Below are positions 21,480 to 34,944 of a stretch of DNA of 64,000 bases, one piece after another. Made by a program: the position numbers and the translations under genes. The DNA is from Bettongia penicillata ogilbyi (Eukaryota > Chordata > Mammalia > Diprotodontia > Potoroidae): positions 1,506,725 through 1,570,724 of the forward strand of contig JAJHZJ010000532.1 in NCBI GenBank assembly GCA_023548195.1, written 5' to 3'. How positions within the stretch are numbered: the stretch's first letter is position 1; every line of letters begins with the position of its first letter. A model generated the notes under the pieces. It saw only the letters and a program-made list of their open reading frames with translations, was not told where the DNA came from and did not search any database.

Positions 21480-22380
21480 TGATTGATATAAAAGGCTTCT
21501 GGAAATTGACAGTAGGGAAATTGAGGATAGAGGTGAATTTTTTGGGAAAGTTAATTATCTTTTGGGTATGTTGAGTTTGAAACTACTGTGGGACATCCGG
21601 TTTGAAATGTTGAGTAGACAGTATTAAGGAAAGGGAGACTTCGTGCTGTTTATGTAGATCTGGCAGTTATCTGCAGTAAGTTAATAAGATTCCTGGGAGT
21701 TGATGAGGTTTCTAAGTGTGTATAGAGAAAGAAGACAGCCCAAAACACACCCATAATTATAGGGTGTGATGTGAATGATAATCCAACAAATGACTGAGAA
21801 GACAGAGAACCAAAAGAGAGCATGACACAAAAACTCAGGGAGGAGAGACTATCCAGGAAGAAGATTGGTTAGTAGCAATATCAAATGTTGGGGGGAGGAC
21901 TGAGTAAAAAGTAGATTTGGCAGAGATGATTATTAACTTTAGAGAGAACAATTAGTTGAGTGATGTCAGAGTGGGTGTTCCAGAGGGTGGCCGTCAATTT
22001 TGATTGGTTATTAAGCAATGAGAGAATGAATATTACAGTGAGGAGCTGGATCTATTCTATTGGATTTTGATAATGTTATTTACTTCTAATTTACCCCCAG
22101 CCTTGGGCAATCTAATAAAAGAATCTGCCCCCATCTAAATGGAAGTAGATCACGTGGGATTACATTCATTGTAAATGTGGGTGGAGTCTGGGCTTGAGGA
22201 GAGTTAATTCAATCTCATTATCAGTAATGTCCTTCAAGAGACTGAACTTTGAAGTGAAGACTGTAGACAAAGGGGAAACTGGATTTCCTCAGACCGCTGG
22301 TTAGAGACGGAGGACAGAAGCTAGCGGAGACGGGAGGGTCTGGGGAGGAGTTCAAGGATGGGAAAATTTGAAAGTGGCTT
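21480..22380 (+). repeat. Old dispersed repeat (family A), 3' part
   Basis: GGACATCCGGTTTGAAATGT, AAACTCAGGGAGGAGAGACT and TATCCAGGAAGAAGATTGGT are shared in pattern with the other family A copies. No coding capacity is seen. Confidence 0.45.
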
Positions 22381-22789
22381 ATTGTTGATTGCTTGTTTCC
22401 TGCTTTTAAAGATATAGTTAATTTCAGTTTTTTGGTGCCTTTTTTTGGTTGTTCTTGACATGCTCAGTACTGGGACATAAAATATCCTTAAACTTAAGAA
22501 AAATAGTTTTTAATGTTAAATTACTCTGTTTAATTTAATATTGATTATAGTTATACTTCTTCATGGTATACTTGTATATAAATATAAATTTTTTCTTGAA
22601 AGACATTATGTCATATGGATATGGTCTGTATTTAAAGCAATCCATCTTTATGTCTATGACCATAAACCATTATTTTGTCTTGGTTAATAAAGAATTTGGA
22701 TCTTTTGTTGGCACTTATGTTGCAGTAAGACTAATACTTTTATGCATTAGGAACTTTTCATTCTTCTAAGTGTTAGCAAATAATTCCAG

Positions 22790-22930
22790 TAATTTGACAC
22801 ATCACTGCTGATATGTACCATAAAGAAATAAGGTCTTATGTATATACCAGACTATTCAGAGAAGCACTTTTTTGTGGTTGAAGAAACAAAACTAGAAACA
22901 AAGTTAGATGTCCAATAATTGGGATAAGAA
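22790..22930 (+). repeat. L1/HAL1-like 3' fragment
   Basis: AAACTAGAAACAAAGTTAGA followed by TGTCCAATAATTGGGATAAG is the decayed sense version of the L1 3'-UTR seen elsewhere in this window. Confidence 0.5.
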
Positions 22931-23775
22931 AGCAGAACCAAGAAAGAAGTAGATACAGTGACTACAGATGTAAATGGCAACAGTAATTGACACCTGAGCT
23001 TGGATTAGTGTAGTGCAGCCACTATGGATATGCAGGCATATTTCCAGGGTCAATTCAAAAATATAAATCTCTTCCTCAAAGATGGAACCAAGATATTTAT
23101 TCAGATACCAGAAAGCTAATTCCACCATAGTAACAGTGAAGTTAGTACACATTACCAATAGAGGGAGGACTGCCATCCCCAAGCTTTCCCTCCCTTAGAC
23201 CTGCCCACAAACAGGCTCTCTTAGGCAAAATGCCCCTGTGTCATCTAGGCTAGTTGCTCTGCTCTCCCTGCTGCCTCTTTCTCAACTCCATCTTTACTCC
23301 CTCTTCTTGTTGCACTCTTCCTGCTCTACTTGGTCAGCAAGCTTCTCCCACTGTTGGCTCCATATAACTCAGACTGTGGGCTGGGCCAAAACTCAAAAGT
23401 AGGTCACATGGGCCTTTTAAGGGTGGGGAAGATTTTCAGATTCCCTTAACATTACAATTATAATGGGTTGGCCTTTATATTTAAGGGCCAGGTGATGAAA
23501 CACACCCCTTTTCCCGCTGTAGAAAGGTTGGGAAGTAGAACTGCTGAACATCGCTGACCGAGTGCAATCTTTGCATCTGTTGGTTTTGCTTTTGCTTATC
23601 TGTTTTACAGGAAGGTTGGGAGGATGGTGCCATCTGTGATAAAGTGATTGTGATGCAAAAAGTGAAAGTCACCAGTAAAACTTCACAATAGTTATATGGT
23701 GAATGCATTTCAATATGTTTCTTCTCCATGTTTCTCAAGACCTTATTCATATAAGAAGACATTTTTGTGAGGACT

Positions 23776-26700
23776 TTATAGGGTTTTTTTTTTTTTTTTT
23801 TTTAGTTTTTCCAAATTTTTATTTTCAGTTCCAAATTCTCTCCCTCCCTCCACTCCTTCCCTACCTCTTGAGAAGGCAATAGAACATCCACCATATACAT
23901 CTATACGTTTGTGTGTGTAGGTATATACATACATATGTATACACACACTCACATATATAAAGTCATGCCAAATATGTCTATGTTGGCTATGTTGAGGAAA
24001 AATAAAAAAATGGACTTCAGTTTTCACTTGGAGTTCATGTGTTCTCTCTCTAGAAGTGGATATCATCTGTCATAAATCCTTTGGAATTGTCATGGATCAT
24101 TATATAGATCCGAGTAGCTAAGTCTTTCACAATTGATTATTGTTAGGGTATTGCTGTTACTGTGTATACTCTTCTCCTACTTGTATTCACTTCACTTTGC
24201 ATCAGTTTACATAACTCTTCCCAGGTTTTTCTGAAAGCATACATCTGGTTATTTTTAACAGCATGGTAGTATTCCATCACAATCATATACCACAACTGCT
24301 TCATCCATTCCATCGTTCATCCAAGGCATCCCCTTGATTTCCATTGCTTTGCCATCACTGAAAGAGCTGCTATAAATATTTTTATACATATAGGCCCTTT
24401 TCCTTTGATCTTTTTACATATAGACTGGGTAGTTGTATTATTGGGTCAGAGGGCATGTGGTTTTCCAATTACCCTTAGGGCATAGTTCCACATTGTTCTT
24501 CAGAAAGGTTAGAGGAGTTAACAACCTCACCAACAGTGCATTAATATGCCAATTTTTCTACCTCCCCTCCAACATTTGTCATTTTCCATTTCTGCCATAG
24601 TACCCAATTTGATGATTTGAGGTGGTACCTCAGAGTTATTTTAATTTTCAGTTCTATAATTACTAGTCATTTAGAACATCTTTTTCATATGGCTGTTAAG
24701 AGCCTTGATTCTTCTGAAAACTGTCCATATCTTTTGACCATTTATCAGTTAGGGGAATGGCTTCTTTTAAAAATTTGGTTCGGTTTCCCATATGTTTGAG
24801 ATATGAGACCTTTGTCAGAGAAACTTATAAAAAAAATCCCCCATTTGCTGCTTTCCTTCTAATTTTAGCTGTATTGGTTTTTTTTCTGCAAAATCTTTTC
24901 TGATTTCATATAATCAGAATTGTCCATTTTACCTCCTCTGTCGATCCTCTCCATCTCTTGTCTGGCCATGAACACTTCCCTCATCTGTATAGATCTGATA
25001 GATATTTTTTTCCCGTGTTTCCCTAATTTCCTTATGATACCACCTTTTATGTGTAAATCATATACTCATTTGGAACTTGTCTTGGTATGTGATGTGAAAT
25101 ATCGGTCGGTGACTCTTTCGGCCACACTGCTTTCCAGTTTTCCCTGTAGTTATTGTTAGTCAATTCTTGCCCTATTAGTTGGGATTTTTGTGATTACTAT
25201 GGTCTTTTATTTCTGTATATTATATACATAATCTATTCCGTTAATCGACCAGTCTATTTCTTATCCAGTACCAGATTGTTTTAATGAATAGTGCTTTGTA
25301 ATAAAGTTTGAGATCTGGTACTGCTTGATTGCTTTCCTTGACTGTTTTCCCCCATATTCTTGACTCTGTGTTCCTCCAGATGAATTTCTTATTTTTTTCT
25401 AGTTTTTAAAAATAGTTTTTTTGGTAGTTTGATTGGTATAGCAACTATGTAAGTAAGTTAATTTAGGTAGCATTGTCATTTTTACTATGTTGTCTTGGCC
25501 TCCCCACACACAGTGAATAGTTCTCCAGCTGTTTAGATCTGCCTTTTTATTTGCATGTAGTGTTTGGTTTTCGTATAGTTCCTGTGTGTATCTTGACAGG
25601 TAGACTTCTAAGAATTTTATTGTCTGCAGTTATTTTAAATTAAATTTCTTTTTCTGTCTCTTACTACTCATTTTTGTTGGTAATGTACTGAAATGCTGAT
25701 GATTTGTAGTTTCTACATCCTGCAAATTTGCTGAAGTGGTTAACTGTTTCTCCTAGTTTTTAGTCAATTTTGTAGTGTATCATCCTCGTCTACATAGCGG
25801 TCGTTTTGTTTCCGTGTTGCCTGTGCCTTCAGTCTCTTTTTCTTGTATTGTTGCTGTAATGAGCATTTCTAGTATGATATTGAATAATAATGTTGATAAT
25901 GAAGATCCTTGCATCACTCCAGGTCTTATTGAGAAGGCTTCCAATTTATCTCTTTTACAGATGATGCTTGCCCTTGGTTTTAAATACTGATCATTTCAAG
26001 AAAAGCTTCATTTATTCTTGTGCTCTCTAGTGGTTTTAGTAGGAGGGAGTGTTCTAACTTGTCACAAGCTTTTTCTGCATCTATTGACAGCATATTTTGT
26101 TTTTTATTATTGAGACAGTCAGTTTTGCTTTTAGTTTTCCTTATTAAGCCAACCTTTCAACCTGGTATAATAGTTTATGATCTTTATTCCATAGTGCTGA
26201 AGTCTCCTTGTTAGTATCTTATTTGAAATTTTTGCATTAGGATTCTTTATGGAAATTGACATATAGTTTACCTAATGGTTTTATTTTACATATCAGAACT
26301 GGATTTTTGTCATAGAAGGAATTTGATAGGATTCAAGCAGTTGACATAATATTGAAATCAATTATTCTTTCAATATTTGGTAGAATTCCCTTGTAAATTC
26401 ACCTGGTTCTGGTTTTTTTTCCCCCTTTGGAAGCTCATTTATGGTTTATTCAATTTTATTTTCTAATATGGGGTTATTTAAAGATTCAGCTTTCTTTCCT
26501 TTTAATCTGGGCAATTTTAATTTTTGTAAATATTCATTTAATTTAGCTGATCAGTTTTACTGACATAATTGGGCAAAATAATCCAATAAGTGCTTTAAAT
26601 TCATCCTCATTGGTTGTACATTCACCCTTTTCATTTAATATTTCTGCTTTTAATTATAAAGTTTTTTGCCCTAATTACATATTCCATTTTTGCACTATGT

Positions 26701-27302
26701 ACCACTGAGAAAAGGGTATATTCCTTTCTATTCCCATTTAGTTTTCTCCAGATAGCTCTCATATCTACCTTATCTAAGATTTTATTTATCTCCTTGACTT
26801 TTTCTTATTTATTTATTTTTTTTTGATTTATCTAGTTCTGAGAGAGGAAGGTTACCCCACTATTATAGTTTTAGTATCTGTTTCCACCTGTAATTCATTT
26901 AGCTTTTCCTTTAGAAATTTGGATGCTCTAGCATTTGGTACATATAGGATTAGTGTTGCTATTACTTCATTATCTATACTACATGTTATAATATAACTCC
27001 CTGTTTGTCTCGTTTAATTAAAACTATTTTAGTTTTATCTTTGTCTGAGATCATGATTGCTACCCCGGCTTTTTATTTTTTTTAACATCAGCTGAAGCAT
27101 AATAAATTCTACTCTGGCTCTTTATTTTTACTCTATATGTATCTCTTATTTTTAAATATGTTTCTTGTAAACAACATATTGTCACATTTTTGGTTTTAAT
27201 CCATTCTGCTATCCATTTCTGTTTTATGGGTGAGTTCATTCCATTCATATGCAAAGTTATAATTACTAGTTGTATATTTCCCTTCATCCTGTTTTTTCTC
27301 AT
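23776..27302 (-). mobile_element. L1 LINE, antisense, about 3.5 kb, from ORF2 start to 3' end, decayed
   Basis: A poly-T run at about 23787-23803 marks the 3' tail, followed by the inverted 3' UTR to about 24850 and then ORF2 read backwards. Near the far end, a minus-strand frame contains IKQKWIAEWIKTKNVTICCL and QETYLKIRDTYRVK, the start of the L1 endonuclease domain. AVAIMISDK and VPNARASKFLKEKLNELQ follow in other frames, and the RT-region block SIDAEKACD lies near 26070. Many stops, frameshifts and internal deletions make it inactive. L1 would normally encode an endonuclease/reverse transcriptase for target-primed insertion. It lies antisense in SCAMP1 intron 1. No ORF1 is recognised beyond 27302. 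Confidence 0.85.
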
Positions 27303-28949
27303 TGTTAATCCTTCTCTTCCTCACTTTTTACCCCATCTCTCCTAAGAGTCTAATTTGCTTCTCTCCACTGTCTCCCTTATGTGCACCTCTTCTAAAAATC
27401 CCTCTGTTATCCTCTGCCCTTACCCTCCTGTTTCTTGATCTGCACAGCCTTTTAAGAGTCCCTCCTTTATCATATACCCTAGATAAAGCATTTTTAAAGC
27501 ACTTATTATATGCTGTGCTAAACATGCTAAATAATGCTAAATGTTGTGAATAAAAATATCAGTAAGCAAGACAAGATGTATTGGCCTTTAACAAAGGTAG
27601 AACACTCATTAGAATTTTTTAAGATGCTTGGATAGCAAATGACATTTTTAAAGCAATTAATGTGACAGCCTCTCTTGTTTGAGGCCCCTTTGGTAATAAG
27701 TTGATATTTAGTAATTGATAGTTTGAACTCTTTTAGTGTGTCTCATCACTATACTGCACTGTTTATGTCATTACAATTTTAAGTATTTTAAATGTTTCTT
27801 TAATTATAAGACATTGGTCAGTCTTAAGATATGGTTACAGTTGACAATTATTAGAAGTTAGTTCTCCTAACCTGACTCTTAAAAAAGTCTCTCTTTTTTT
27901 TAAACCAGAAAACCCTGATGTCCGCTCTTAATTGGGTCGTTAAACTTTTTAATATCAAATTCTTTGCAGATATAAATAAACTCCTGACTCTGTGAAATAT
28001 GAAGCCTGTGATTCAAGTTCTTTACTTAGGGTTCTCTTGTAATTACCTTGAGCCAGAACTACCTAGGAGTGTTATTTATGTAAATCAGAGTTTAGACAAA
28101 ATGGCAGCCTTCTTGCTTTCACAGAAAGTAGAAGGGAAATGAAGGGTAAGGTGCTAATTAAGATCTGTGAAAATCTACAGAAGGGTCTGGAAGCATTCTC
28201 TAGAAAGGCTGTTCAAGAGTGTGTTGACCACATATGACCAGGACTCTGAAATACCATATCTCACCGCATAATTGTCATACCCTGGTTTTTCAGGCCAGAA
28301 AATTGGTTTATAGCCTTTCATTGTGTAATCATTGCATGTTATAATTCTATTTGTCAAAAAACTTAAAAGGTAGACAGAGCAGGAAATGTATTCCCCAGTG
28401 GCATATGAATACACATTTATCTCTTGTGTATTGTGAGCCCCCAGCCTAGAGTTCTCATTGCATGGGCATTGTCAGTATATTTCCAAATGTCAGTTTGCAT
28501 GGAGCTCTGTAGTACTAACAGCTATGGGTACTCAACCCAATGAACAGCGATAGCTCAAGGGGAGCAGGGGGGTGTAGCAGCAAATACCCTGACACATCCA
28601 GGATGACATGCTAGCACAGGTTCTTAGGTCTACTTTTCTAAAAGGAAAGCAGCTTTTGAGGGGTCAGCAATCTTCTTTAATCACATATACCAATAGAGAA
28701 AATATAAGCAGAGAAATAAAGACCAACAGACAGGGCTTCTGTCTGACCACAAGCAACAATACAGACATCACAGATCAACAGACAGATCCAACCATCTGAC
28801 CATTACACACATATATAGTTACCAGAGAGGGCAGCACCAATGTGGATTTTCAGGGGGTGTGCATGCTCCTTAATGGCTACCCAGGGTCTCATGTGTCACA
28901 TGAATCTTCTTCCAAAGAGTAAGCCTCCAAAGCAAAACTTTACCTCATA

Positions 28950-28950
<1 letters not shown>

Positions 28951-29001
<51 letters not shown>

Positions 29002-29059
29002 TGTGTGTGTGTGTATGTATGTATATATATATATACACATATGTATGTGTATAGATATG

Positions 29060-29097
<38 letters not shown>
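28951..29097 (+). repeat. (TA)24 then mixed TA/TG, then (TG)14 microsatellite
   Basis: Perfect TA from 28951 to 28998, an interrupted TG/TA stretch, and perfect TG from about 29066 to 29094. Likely polymorphic. Confidence 0.95.
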
Positions 29098-29340
29098 CCT
29101 TTCAGAGCTGGAGGGCATCAGGACCCTCCTGACCTAGTGCCTCATTAACAATTAACAAGGTGTGGACCTTCCTAGAAAACAAGCCTCCCCTAATCAAGCT
29201 TCCCTTAATGGGCTCCACTGGAGGCCTATTAATGTGAGGGGAGGAGAGAAGATCTTCTAATTCTCATTAACATTACAGGGCAGGTGAAGCTGCCATGAGT
29301 AAGTCACGTGACATGTTAAGACTTGAATCTTCCTGAGCTC

Positions 29341-29360
29341 GATGAACTGTACAGTTCATC
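29341..29360. repeat. Perfect 20-bp palindrome
   Basis: GATGAACTGTACAGTTCATC is its own reverse complement. It lies 48 bp before the ATG of the decayed transposase-like domain. Confidence 0.85.
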
Positions 29361-29407
29361 TGCCGGCAATACGTTAATGTGTTTGTGTGAAGCATTTCTT
29401 TCTGATT

Positions 29408-29544
29408 ATGGGTAAATATAAAAAAACTGTCCTGTGGGCTTCAAACTGAAAGTTATTGTGTTCAGTGAACTGCATGGAAATAGAGCTGCAGAAAGACAAT
29501 TTTCAGTGACTGAAAAGTTAGTGTGAGATTGGTGGAAAGTAAAA
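29408..29544 (+). pseudogene. Decayed pogo/Brinker-type DNA-binding (helix-turn-helix) domain, transposon remnant
   Basis: ATG GGT AAA TAT AAA AAA opens a frame that shifts by one base and then reads GFKLKVIVFSELHGNRAAER and QFSVTEKLV, stop, DWWKVK. The order FKLKVI...GNRAAxRxF.V.EKLVRDWRK is the signature of the Brinker-type HTH found at the N-terminus of pogo-superfamily transposases and in the domesticated gene POGK (family knowledge). The stop (TGA) replaces an expected CGA Arg, a simple CpG decay. Downstream coding sequence is not recognised. I infer an old pogo-like DNA transposon remnant. Confidence 0.6.
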
Positions 29545-31434
29545 CACAAAGTAATACCGCACAGATTTTTAAAGTGTCTCATAAAGCGTTACTTTTTGAA
29601 AAAATTGGACATAAGATCTGCATTGATTATATAGTGGAGTACAGTAGGAAGGAACACTTGTGGTTGTTAGCCATTTTGGTAGCCATGCCAACTTCTGATT
29701 TAGGGGTGCCTTAGCCATGTTTGTGACAGGTTGTCTTTCATCTACATGTGCCCCTTCTTTCTTTTAGGTATCTATACCCCTGTCCCTTCTCTGGAACCTC
29801 CCATCTCTGGAATCCTTCTTGCTGGAAATTCCTGGCTTCCTAGTTAATAGGTGTATATCTGCCTTGGACATCAGAAGGGGAAATTAATTGGATGTACCTG
29901 AGTAAGAACTCATACCTTTCAGTGGCGTCAGGGAGTGGTCCTATTATATTGAATGGAATCCAGAGAGTGATCCTGTTGTATTGAAGGGTATTCAGACATT
30001 CACACGTACTGAAGTCAGAGGAGGAGGGAGAACTTGACATAACTTAGTTGCTCGGTCTAGAGGCCCACCACTGATTCTTGTCATGGCCTGAAGATCCTCT
30101 CACCTTCCAACATCCTACACTGGTTAAAGTTGCAGGTGTATCCTGTCCCTTTAGAGATCCAGTTGTAACTGTGATCAGCTTTTCTTGGCTTATCACTATG
30201 AAGAAACCACTTGTCAGTTTTCAGGCAATATTGTATCGATAATATGGGGTGTCCTTAGCAAATTGTTAGATGCCATGAGGACATGTTATCTAAGGTTTTG
30301 ATCTCATGATAGGCCCATTTTGGCTTTTCCTTCTTGGCTCTTAATAAAGTTTTGTGTTAGTGCTAATGATTTCTCAGTAATAGTTTGAGTAGATTTTTAC
30401 TTTAAAATTTTCAACTACCTCAATGCATTATGGAGCTGTAATTTTGTCAGTGTGGCATTCCTTTTACTAAGGCATATTTCAGCCTTTCTTTAAGCACAAC
30501 AGTAAATGACCTTTGAGAATTACTGTAGCTAAAATATGTCCCTTATCACGTTGTGGCTAACCTGAGGATGAGAGCCTGTCTGAATGGCTACCCTAATCTT
30601 TACGTAGTAGCTTTACAATTTTAATTTATTGAGCCATAGACAGAGCTGTTCAGACTTGGTAGACCTTGCTTTCCTAGGATCAGCTTCATGTCACAGTGAG
30701 AATTTCGATCATAACCTTCTGTTCTTCTATCTCTCCATTTGTTTAATTTGTACTAAGCCTATTCTTTGCCTTCCTTGTAGTTCGTCACCCGTGTTCTAGC
30801 TTCACTTTCTTCCCATCAGTCTCTTGATCATTTTGCTTGACTTGTTTGAGTTATATCTTTTACCCTTCTATCAATTACCCCACACTTAGCCAAACCCTAG
30901 ACTTGGTTTACCTGTCCTTTACTATCTATCTTTTTATGTATGCCAGAAAAAGTAATGCATTTATGTTGTTTACTAACTTTATCTAATCTCAAGTGGACTT
31001 TAAATGCTGCATCTAAGTCCTTTTATTCTCCGTCACATTCCCCACTCTTCCAGTCCTGTATTCCACCACTTTTTCCCCTTTCTTTCCTCTCTCACAGAGG
31101 AGCTCACTTTATATTTTAGTGAGAAAACAAGTCATCTTGTGAACTCTCCCTTCTACCTTTTTCCTTCTTCTGTACACCAAGCCAGAGGCCATCTCTAGTC
31201 TTGATCTACATCTTGCTCCAGAGGAGAAAGTGAGGCTCCCTCACTTTCAAGTCCTGGCATCACTGTCCTTATGTCAGGGTCCTCTTCCAGAACAAAGGAC
31301 AGACAACAATATACAACCCCCCTTTGTCTTATCTCATTCTCTGAAAATGAGGCAGTCTTGGCCAAGGCCACCCCCCTAGACTTTCTGCCTTTGAATTTGC
31401 ATCAAATATAAGAAAAATCTGCCCAGACGCTTCA

Positions 31435-32760
31435 TTTAGTTCAACAATTCAACATTTATCAAGTACTTCACCATGTGCACTATGTGCTTGTGCTAAGTGC
31501 TGGGAAAACAAAAACCAAAACAATGCTAGCAACTTTCCTAAAAGAACTGATGTTCTATCAGAGGATGAAGATGGGAAACAGGATATTGTTGTGTAAGTAA
31601 CTTGCAAGGTAATTTCAGTAGCAAGAGGGCACCTAGCATTTGGGCAGGGTATAGAGTGGGAATCAGGGAAGCCTTCTGAGCAGAGCCTTAAGGGAAGCTA
31701 AGGGTTTCAAGAGGAAGTACAGTCCAGCCATTGAGAAAAAAGCCTGCTCTCCAAAGACATAGTGGGAGGATGATCAAGTTTGGGAAACGGCTATTAAGAA
31801 GCCAGACTGAAGGTATTGAAATGTCAAGCCAAGGGGTTAATTTTTTTTTTCTTAGTAGCAAGAGCCAAGATTTTTAAGCTGAAGAATGAAATGATCAGAT
31901 TTGTACCTTAGGAAACTTATTTTTGGAAGCTGTGTGGAAGCTCATTGGACAGGGGAAAAGTAGAAATGGGGGAATTGATTCAGAGACGGTTACAATAGTT
32001 TAGGTTCTAAAGGGGTAGTGGCCTGGGCCTGAACTAGGATGTGACCCTATATGAGTAGAGAACAAGAGGTGGATGATGGAGAGATGTTATGAAACTAAAA
32101 TCAGCAAGGCTGGCACTGATTGGGGGGAAATGGAGAGGGGAAAGAAGGAAAATGCAAGTTAGCAAACCTGTGTAATACTCTTCAGTTTAAATAGGGAATT
32201 TTGGAGAAAGGACATGTTTGTGGGGAAAGAGAATCAGTTCTGTTTTTGACATGCTGAGAATGAGACACGCAGATGGATATGTATGGCAAGATTTGGTAGT
32301 ATAGGAAAAGAATTAGAGAAATTCGGGTAGGATGTATGAGTAGTGGTCATTGGGGTAGAGAGGATCACACAAATAGCAACTGCCAAAGATGATTACCAGT
32401 AGACTAGAGGAGGGTCCAGTAGAGGGACTTTAGGGGTCTGCCTATCCCTAGAAGATAGGGATGTCTCTGTGGGAGAAAATGATTCTGCAAAGGAGAAAAA
32501 TGGCCAGTAGGAGAACCACAAGCAAACAAGAAGCCACAAAAGGGCACTGTGCCCAGAAGATAGAGTAGTTTGTGTCAGAAACTGCAGGATGGCAAATTAA
32601 GTGAGGGCTGAGAGAAGGCCACTAGGTTTAGCCATTTAAAAATGTTGATAAGTTCAGAGAGGGCAATTCCAATAGAATGGTGAGATTAGTAGTTAGATTT
32701 TAGGGTGTTGAGATGTGAGTAGTTAATAAGCAATGGAACTAGCCAGAACAGACAGTTCTT
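31435..32760 (+). repeat. Old dispersed repeat (unassigned family A), long copy
   Basis: It starts ACATTTATCAAGTACTTCAC and continues through GAACTGATGTTCTATCAGAG, GCAGAGCCTTAAGGGAAGC and GGTTACAATAGTTTAGGTTC to GGCTGAGAGAAGGCCACTAG and GAGAGGGCAATTCCAATAG. The same order recurs at 45.5-47.1 kb, so this is one long element. No coding capacity or long terminal repeats are seen. Confidence 0.55.
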
Positions 32761-33969
32761 TCTAGGCATTTAGAACTGAAAGGAGGAACAAGGTTATAGG
32801 GCAAAATTTAGTGTACTATAGAGGAAAGGATACTGAATTTGGGGTTTGAGAACATGTGTTTGAGTCTGTCAAAGAAAAAAAAATTAATGTTCTGTGATTT
32901 AGACTTAGATCTCTGCGAAACAATTTTACCCAAATTATCATTAATCTTTGTCCAAGTCATTTCTAGCTTGGTGAGTTCTGCCCAAATTGGTGTAGTTCTC
33001 TAAGCCTTCCAGTTTGATTCTCTATCCCCATCCCTCCAGAACTACTCTAGTACTTTCTTAGTTCAGATTCAGTGTTGGGACAAAATGAGACACTGTGTAT
33101 CACTGAACATTTAACAAAGGAGGGAGTTATTTTGTCTCAGTCTGCAGTAAGGATATGTGACAAGCTTATATATCAAGGATACAGTGGCTCTGAGCATCTC
33201 CATCTTGAAAAACCTCTAGTCGTTCAGATGTCAGAGATGGTCTCCAGTGCCCACCAAGTCTGAGGGGCAAAGAGCGTATGTGGGTTGAGCTTTTTATTGG
33301 CCCCAGGCCAGGAAGCTATGTCAGAGAAGCTGGGCCCAGGTTTCGTGAGTGAAGGAAGCTTTACCAGGGGAGCCAATAGGGAAAATGGATCTGAAGGAAG
33401 TTGGGGGTCTTGGGATTTATGAGTGGCAAAAGCTGTGTCAGGGTAAGGGGAACTGTGTCAAGAAACTGCTCTCATGCCACGTCTTCATTGGAATCAGTCT
33501 TGTAAATTCTAGTGCCAGTCACTTTAGGTGGGGAGTGACCATGATGTGAACAAGACTGGAGTTAGTGACTTAGGGTATTACCTTTAATCCATTTTGTTAA
33601 GAAAAGCTGTTGGAGCTTTTCCATTTATTGAAAGGACTTTTTAGAAAAAAATAGTATTTCTTAATATTGTTAAGGAAACTAAAAACTTGCTGCTACAAGT
33701 TACAGCTTTGTTACCTTTGAGCCCCATGACTCTGAGTGACAAGTCCCTTCCCCTTTTGTTGCCTTAGTTTTCTCATCTACAGACTGTGACTGTAGCCTAC
33801 GACCTGCCCGCAAGAACTCTGGGCTATCTAGGACTAGGTTTGTTCCTGGGACGTTTCCTCTCCTTTCCTAAGGAGATAATTTCATCTCTTTGTCTTGTTC
33901 TCATCCCCAGTAAAACCCTGGGAAAGTCTAAATAAAACTTAGGAATGGCATGCGCCTCGGTCAGTGAGT

Positions 33970-34115
33970 CAGCAATCAACAAGCATTTATTAAGTGCTTA
34001 ATGTGTGCTCGGCACTGGCCTAAAAGTTGGGAACACTAGCAGAATCATTAAAAATATATGACCTGCTGTCAATTAGTTCACATTTTAATGGGGAAAGACA
34101 ACACATAAAAAGGAG
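33970..34115 (+). repeat. Old dispersed repeat (family A), 5' fragment
   Basis: CAACAAGCATTTATTAAGTG, then GTGCTCGGCACTGGCC and a GGGGAAAGACAACACATAAA end. Confidence 0.6.
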
Positions 34116-34734
34116 CTGAAAAGAAGAGGGGGAAGGTCCTACCTTCTGAGCTTGGTAGACAAAGTCCTGTGGAGATGAATTAACAGTGCAACCTGGAGAA
34201 CCATGAAGACTGGTTGGCCTGGGCCTCCTTCTTAAATTGGAGGTTCTGAGAGGAATCAGCCAATCAGAAGGTGAAGGTCAGGAGATTCTGGTTTGGAATC
34301 AGCTGAGGTGAAGAGGTTTCGTTGGCATGGTAGAAAACACACTCTGGAGATGAGTCAGCAGTACAGCTTGTAGAAGGAAGATTTCCCCAGATGTGGGTAT
34401 CCCATTTCCCCTACCTCACAAGTGCTCAATGTATAATCCAGTATGTATCTCATGTATGAAGCAGCATTTATTTCCTACACTACAGAAAAATGTGTAAGAC
34501 TCAAAAGACTTACCAGAGCCCATGAACAAATATAGAAACAGTGCTCAAAATAGCCCCTTAGACTCTTCTAGTGGGTGTATCTCCTTCTGTCAGGAGACTA
34601 CTCGACAAACACTCCTCTTTCACTTTCTGCTTTTATTATCTGAACAAAATTCATAGAAATAACGTGGGGCCTTGATGAGAAGGAGGGATTCATTCCTGGC
34701 ATTCTAAATTGAAATTCTGGACACATTTTTGTGA

Positions 34735-34925
34735 AATTCTTATCTTTTTTCTGTTCCTCACATTTCCTATCTCTCACCCATGTTTCTTTTTGCGTGTCTG
34801 GAATGCACTTTCTCCTCTCATCTACCTCTTAGCATCTCAAGCCTTCTTATAATTCTGCTCAAGTACCACTTTCTACTCAAAACCTTTCCTAATTCCTCCA
34901 ACACTAGTGGTATTGCCAGAATAAT
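34735..34925 (+). repeat. L2-like LINE fragment
   Basis: GTCTGGAATGCACTTTCTCC, TTCTGCTCAAGTACCACTTT and AAAACCTTTCCTAATTCCTC match the L2 3' region in sense orientation. Confidence 0.65.
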
Positions 34926-34944
34926 CCTCCCTTGCCTGGCACAT

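Noticed and set aside
23000..23480. Possible solitary LTR-like segment
   Set aside because: It differs in composition from its surroundings, but no termini or duplication were found; it is left unassigned.
28540..29290. Possible LTR of an endogenous retrovirus around the TA/TG microsatellite
   Set aside because: The composition is suggestive, but no paired copy, TG...CA ends, primer-binding site or flanking duplication could be demonstrated.
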